In this document: positions 60,874 to 64,000 of the stretch, in pieces
Position numbering within the stretch: the first letter of the stretch is position 1
Layout of the letters: every line of letters starts with the position of its first letter
Position numbers and translations under genes: made by a program
The notes under the pieces: generated by a model
Databases searched by the model: none
Told to the model about the DNA's origin: nothing
The model's input: the letters and a program-made list of their open reading frames with translations, nothing else
Assembly: GCA_050011155.1 (NCBI GenBank)
Contig: JBEKJP010000001.1
Location: forward strand, 133,128 to 197,127
From: Palsa-504 sp050011155
Lineage (GTDB): Bacteria; Actinomycetota; Actinomycetes; Streptosporangiales; Streptosporangiaceae
Reading direction: 5' to 3'
DNA: 64,000 bases

Positions 60874-62244
60874 ATGACCAACGGCAACGAGCTGGCCGCA
60901 GTGAACCACGTGGTGGTCCTGATGCTGGAGAATCGCTCCTTCGATCACATGCTCGGGTTCCTGTACCCCGGCAACGTGTCGCCGTCCGGGCAGCCCTTCG
61001 ACGGCCTGACCGGGACCGAATCCAATCCGGGTTCCGATGGCCAGCCGGTCACCGTGTTCCGGATCGAGCCGACGACGCCTAACGCGTACTACCTGCCCGG
61101 CGCCGACCCCGGCGAGGGCTACATGGCCACCAACGACCAGCTTTACGGCAGCGACAACGGGCCGGCGTCGGCTGGGCAGGCCGCGTCCGGCCAGGGGTAC
61201 GTGACGAACTACGCCTACACCCTCGGCTGGGAGACCACGGAGAAGTGGGCGATCGAGTCCGGCACGACCGAGGGCGACATCATGGGCTGCTTCACCCCCG
61301 AAGCCCTGCCCGTGCTGTCCGCCCTGGCCAAGGGGTACGCGGTCTGCGACCAGTGGTTTTCCTCGGTGCCCACCGAGACCCTGCCGAACCGCGCCTTCGC
61401 CTGCGCGGCCACCAGCCAGGGGCACATGGACGACAAGACGCACACGTTCTCCTCGCCGACCATCTTCGGCCTGCTCGACGCGGCCGGCCAGGCCTGGGCC
61501 GTCTACGGCTACGACGCCGAGCCGCTCACCAAGGACACGTTCACCCAGATCAGCACGGCCCCGGCTAGCCGCTTCGGCAAGTTCACCGACTTCCAGGCCG
61601 CTGCGGCGGCCGGCACCCTGCCGGCCTACACGTTCCTGGAGCCCAGCTGGGGCTCATCCGGCAACAGCCAGCACCCGAACTACGACGTGGCCCTGGGCGA
61701 GCAGCTCATCCACGACGTGTACGAGGCGCTGCGGGCCGGCCCTGGCTGGCCGGGCACGCTGCTGGTGGTCACCTACGACGAGCACGGCGGCTGCTATGAC
61801 CACGTGCCGCCGCCGTGGGGGGCGGTCCCGCCGGACGCCGACACGGGGGAGTTCGGGTTCGGTTTCGACCGCTTCGGCGTCCGGGTCCCGACCGTGCTCG
61901 TGTCGCCGCTGATCGCGCCGGGCACGGTGTACCGGGCCCCGGCCGGGGGCACGCCACTCGACCACACCTCGGTCCTCAAGACGGTGGAGCAGCGGTGGAA
62001 CCTGCCCGCGCTGAACGCCAGGGACGCGGCCGCGCCCGGCTTCGGCGACGTGCTCACGCTCACCGCCCCGCGGACGGACGACGTGCTGGCCGGCGTGACG
62101 GTACCGGTCTCCTCCGGCCCCGGGCCCGCCGTCGGCACCGTCTCGCACCTGGAATCGGTCCGGGCAGAGCTGATCGCGCGGCGCTATCCGGCTGGGGTCA
62201 CCCCGCCGCCCGCCGGGACCGCTAATGGCTTGACGCGTTCCTGA
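60874..62244 (+). CDS. Phosphoesterase of the phospholipase C/acid phosphatase A type
   Basis: A 456-residue enzyme of the phosphoesterase (PLC/AcpA) family. Conserved motifs are MLENRSFDHMLGFLYP (catalytic E-N-R-S-F-D-H, near residue 22), PTETLPNRAFACAATS and VVTYDEHGGCYDHVPPP (metal D, E, H). Such enzymes hydrolyse phosphocholine or phosphomonoesters and are usually exported through Tat, but no signal peptide is present here, so it is probably cytosolic. ATG 60874 has GGGAGG 7 nt upstream; ATG 60859 is an alternative with AGGAGG. Confidence 0.88.
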   Translation: MTNGNELAAVNHVVVLMLENRSFDHMLGFLYPGNVSPSGQPFDGLTGTESNPGSDGQPVTVFRIEPTTPNAYYLPGADPGEGYMATNDQLYGSDNGPASAGQAASGQGYVTNYAYTLGWETTEKWAIESGTTEGDIMGCFTPEALPVLSALAKGYAVCDQWFSSVPTETLPNRAFACAATSQGHMDDKTHTFSSPTIFGLLDAAGQAWAVYGYDAEPLTKDTFTQISTAPASRFGKFTDFQAAAAAGTLPAYTFLEPSWGSSGNSQHPNYDVALGEQLIHDVYEALRAGPGWPGTLLVVTYDEHGGCYDHVPPPWGAVPPDADTGEFGFGFDRFGVRVPTVLVSPLIAPGTVYRAPAGGTPLDHTSVLKTVEQRWNLPALNARDAAAPGFGDVLTLTAPRTDDVLAGVTVPVSSGPGPAVGTVSHLESVRAELIARRYPAGVTPPPAGTANGLTRS

Positions 62245-62261
62245 GTCAGCTCATAGCGTTC

Positions 62262-63656
62262 TTGCTGCCTGTACCGCACAGTTCCAGACCTGGTCACCCG
62301 GGGGACCAGCTGACCCAGAACACACGTGACACAGGCCGCCCCGGTGCGGGCGGCCGGGCAGAAGACGCCCAGGTCACGGGCTACCACGGCGAAGATCAGC
62401 CCGAACCGCCCTGGCTCGCCCGCAGGCGCCTGACAGCTGTCTACGCTGCCTTCTGCGCCTACGCGACCGCCGCCGCCCCGGTGGCCGGCGGGCGGGACCG
62501 GGTCTGGGCCATCTGGGCCGCCTGCGGCTACGCCGCCGCGCTGGCCGTGCTCTGGCTCTGGCGCAGCCGCCGGGGCCGGATCGCCGCCGTCGGCGTCTCG
62601 GTAGCCGTGGCCGTGCTCGCGCCGCTGCTGTGGCTCTCGGTCGCCTACCCGCTCGAAGACGGGATGTACGTCATCGACCGGGCCGCTTCGCTACTGGTGC
62701 ACCACGGCTCGCCTTACCTGCCCGCCTCGCAGGTCACCGGCTACCTGTCCTACAACCCGTACCTGCCGGTCATGACGCTGTTCGGCCTGCCCCACGCGGC
62801 CGGCCTCGGCGGCCTGGCCGGAAACTCCGGGGTCTGGATCGCGATCGGCACGGTGATCCCGCTCGCCGCCGCGTTCTGGATCGCCATGGCCCGCGGCGGC
62901 GCCAGTCGTCGGCAGCGCACCTGGCACCAGGACGCGCTGCTGGCCACAGGCGTCGCGGTGGCCTCGCCCGTAGTCGGGCTCAACCTGGCCGTGATCACCA
63001 CCGATCCGCCGGTGCTGGCCCTGATCCTGCTCGCCTTGGCCCTGGCCAGCCGGCGTCCGCTTGAGGACCTCGCGACTCCCTCGCAAGCCACCGGATGGCT
63101 GGGCGCGGGAATCTCCGTGGGTGCCGCCTGCGACCTGAAGTCCACCGCCTGGCTCGCGGTCCCGGTGCTGGCCGCGATGTTCGCGGCCCGCGACGGCGCG
63201 CGGGCCGCGTGGCGCTTCGCGGCGTCGGCCGCCGCCACCGCCGCCGTCCTGATCGCCGCGCTGGCCCCGGCCGTGCTCGTCTCCTGGACCGCCGCGAAGG
63301 CCCTGATCAGGGACGCCGTGTTGTTCCCGCTCGGCCTCACCCACTACAAGACCCCGGCCGAGAGCCTGCTCCCCGGGCACATGCTGACCGCGCTTGGCAC
63401 GGCCGGGCACGTGATCTCGGTCGGCCTGCTGCTCGCGGCGGTTCTCGGCGTCCTCGTCTCGCTGGTGATCCGGCCCCTCCGCGACATCCCCGCCGCCGCC
63501 TGGCGGCTGGCGATCGGGCTGGCCCTGATGTTCCTGCTCGGCCCCCAGGTCCGCTTCGGCTACTTCCTCTACCCCCTCGGCCTGGTCGGCTACCTCGCCC
63601 TGACCCAGGCCCAGCCCGCCGACCCCGGCATGAGCTCGCGGCCAGCCGACACCTAA
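62262..63656 (+). CDS. Polytopic membrane protein, glycosyltransferase-like (GT-C type)
   Basis: A membrane protein of about 464 residues with roughly ten transmembrane helices. The first extracytoplasmic loop YPLEDGMYVIDRAASLLVHHGSPYLP resembles GT-C family loops, with the acidic ED-type element that faces the lipid-phosphate sugar. Later helices include LTHYKTPAESLLPGHML and FLLGPQVRFGYFLYPLGLVGYLAL. A mannosyl- or arabinosyl-type transferase role is possible, not shown. The start is uncertain: TTG 62262 is the only near start in frame, and residues 1-48 look like a non-homologous leader. Confidence 0.7.
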   Translation: MLPVPHSSRPGHPGDQLTQNTRDTGRPGAGGRAEDAQVTGYHGEDQPEPPWLARRRLTAVYAAFCAYATAAAPVAGGRDRVWAIWAACGYAAALAVLWLWRSRRGRIAAVGVSVAVAVLAPLLWLSVAYPLEDGMYVIDRAASLLVHHGSPYLPASQVTGYLSYNPYLPVMTLFGLPHAAGLGGLAGNSGVWIAIGTVIPLAAAFWIAMARGGASRRQRTWHQDALLATGVAVASPVVGLNLAVITTDPPVLALILLALALASRRPLEDLATPSQATGWLGAGISVGAACDLKSTAWLAVPVLAAMFAARDGARAAWRFAASAAATAAVLIAALAPAVLVSWTAAKALIRDAVLFPLGLTHYKTPAESLLPGHMLTALGTAGHVISVGLLLAAVLGVLVSLVIRPLRDIPAAAWRLAIGLALMFLLGPQVRFGYFLYPLGLVGYLALTQAQPADPGMSSRPADT

Positions 63657-63679
63657 CTCAGGATGCGACCGAGAACGTA

Positions 63680-63701
63680 CCCGGGCATCGCGGTGCCCGG
63701 G
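63680..63701. terminator. Strong hairpin after the GT-C-like gene
   Basis: CCCGGGCA (63680-63687) and TGCCCGGG (63694-63701) are perfect 8-bp arms with a 6-nt loop, 24 bp past the stop. No U-tract follows, as is common for terminators in high-GC actinobacteria. Confidence 0.65.
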
Positions 63702-63731
63702 AGTCAGGTGATGCGCTATCCCTGGCCGCGC

Positions 63732-63813
63732 AACGGGGTGGATCCGGGTTACGGGGTGGATTCGGTACCCCCCAGGGTCCTGAATCGGACCGGTAACCCG
63801 GATCAGCCCCGTT
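63732..63813. repeat. 82-bp imperfect palindrome with 39-bp arms
   Basis: Left arm 63732-63770 and right arm 63775-63813 pair at 31 of 39 positions around a 4-nt loop (CCCA). The outermost parts (AACGGGG and CCCCGTT) and the block GATCCGGGTTAC/GTAACCCGGATC are exact. It is long for a terminator and resembles a miniature repeat element. Confidence 0.85.
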
Positions 63814-63892
63814 AACTTACAGCTGGTGGAATAAGTTTGCGTCTCATGTGGCGAGTGGTGCTCGCGCGGCTGCTGAGGACGTCGTGGAACCG

Positions 63893-63945
63893 CACCGATG
63901 GCGCACCGGGTCACCTAGAGCAGCACCGATGGCACACCGGTGCTG
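63893..63945. repeat. 31-bp tandem repeat, locus 2 (about 1.6 units)
   Basis: Units start at 63893 and 63924, with the same 31-bp period and core (CACCGATGGCGCACCGGG, then TCACCTAGAG) as locus 1 at 10593-10650. The second unit diverges after CACACCGG and becomes part of an exact hairpin CAGCACCG/CGGTGCTG (63921-63928 and 63938-63945). Confidence 0.8.
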
Positions 63946-64000
63946 CTCCTTCTGGAGCGGCCGCCTGGGCCGCGGGGCGGGTGGTGCGGGGCGGCAGGTG

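Larger units (their letters stand above)
63657..64000. other. Gene-free end of the window
   Basis: 344 bp without a plausible gene on either strand. It holds the terminator-like hairpin, the 82-bp palindrome, the 31-bp repeats and a last short hairpin GCTCC-TTCT-GGAGC (63945-63958). A downstream gene may begin beyond the window. Confidence 0.7.

Overview
The window is GC-rich (about 70% or more) chromosomal DNA from an actinomycete. The evidence is GTG/TTG starts, pervasive 4-bp ATGA/GTGA stop-start overlaps, several actinobacteria-restricted families (DUF3145, DUF4193, DUF4235, DUF3093, DUF3710, GuaB1-type GMP reductase), F420-type luciferase-like oxidoreductases and a mycothiol-linked maleylpyruvate-isomerase-fold protein. 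I cannot name the species; a Streptosporangiales-like or neighbouring lineage fits. I saw no rRNA, tRNA, CRISPR array, transposase or phage structural gene.

Layout. (1) 1-2042: a phosphodiesterase of the alkaline phosphatase superfamily, probably cut at its 5' end, coupled to a thiosulfate sulfurtransferase. (2) 2043-2370: a gene-free convergent gap with two 57-bp covarying hairpins. (3) 2371-8633: a LacI-type regulator divergent from an inositol-like catabolic operon (IolD hydrolase, HpcH/HpaI aldolase, Gfo/Idh/MocA dehydrogenase, IolE-like isomerase/dehydratase). (4) 8626-16629: accessory and stress genes (winged-helix Replic_Relax-like protein, MarR-GNAT fusion, aldo/keto reductase, Clp-N/HTH protein, universal stress protein, ArsB/NhaD-like permease, class I amidotransferase, class C beta-lactamase-fold hydrolase). 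(5) 16794-21041: a form II CO-dehydrogenase-like molybdenum hydroxylase operon (large, 2Fe-2S, FAD) ending in a HAD phosphatase. (6) 21050-31906: ArsR/SRPBCC pair, apolipoprotein N-acyltransferase, DUF3145, GuaB1, SDR/TetR pair, DUF2079 membrane protein, secreted lytic transglycosylase, MFS transporter. (7) 32030-40598: the conserved actinobacterial suhB-DUF4193-DUF3093-dut-DUF3710-ceoBC-RNA methyltransferase neighbourhood, here preceded by ferrochelatase and carrying DUF4235 and an AI-2E-type membrane protein. (8) 40595-46987: an accessory block with GntR, two F420-type LLM oxidoreductases, a PEP-mutase-like enzyme and a proline-rich repeat protein. (9) 47185-54789: aconitase, an acidic hypothetical protein, a PrmC-like methyltransferase, and a small sugar locus (PfkB kinase, GH4 glycosidase, vestige of a MalG-type permease). 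(10) 55782-59968: a five-gene sigma factor/ABC transporter operon. (11) 59965-63656: maleylpyruvate-isomerase-fold protein, phospholipase C/acid phosphatase-like phosphoesterase, polytopic membrane protein. (12) 63657-64000: gene-free, with long inverted repeats and 31-bp repeats that also occur 53 kb away at 10593-10650.

The least conventional signals are the dispersed hairpin and repeat families, one of which is embedded in frame inside a membrane-protein gene; the reduced inositol-type operon with an HpaI-type aldolase; and the translationally coupled sigma factor/ABC cassette that lacks an obvious anti-sigma gene.
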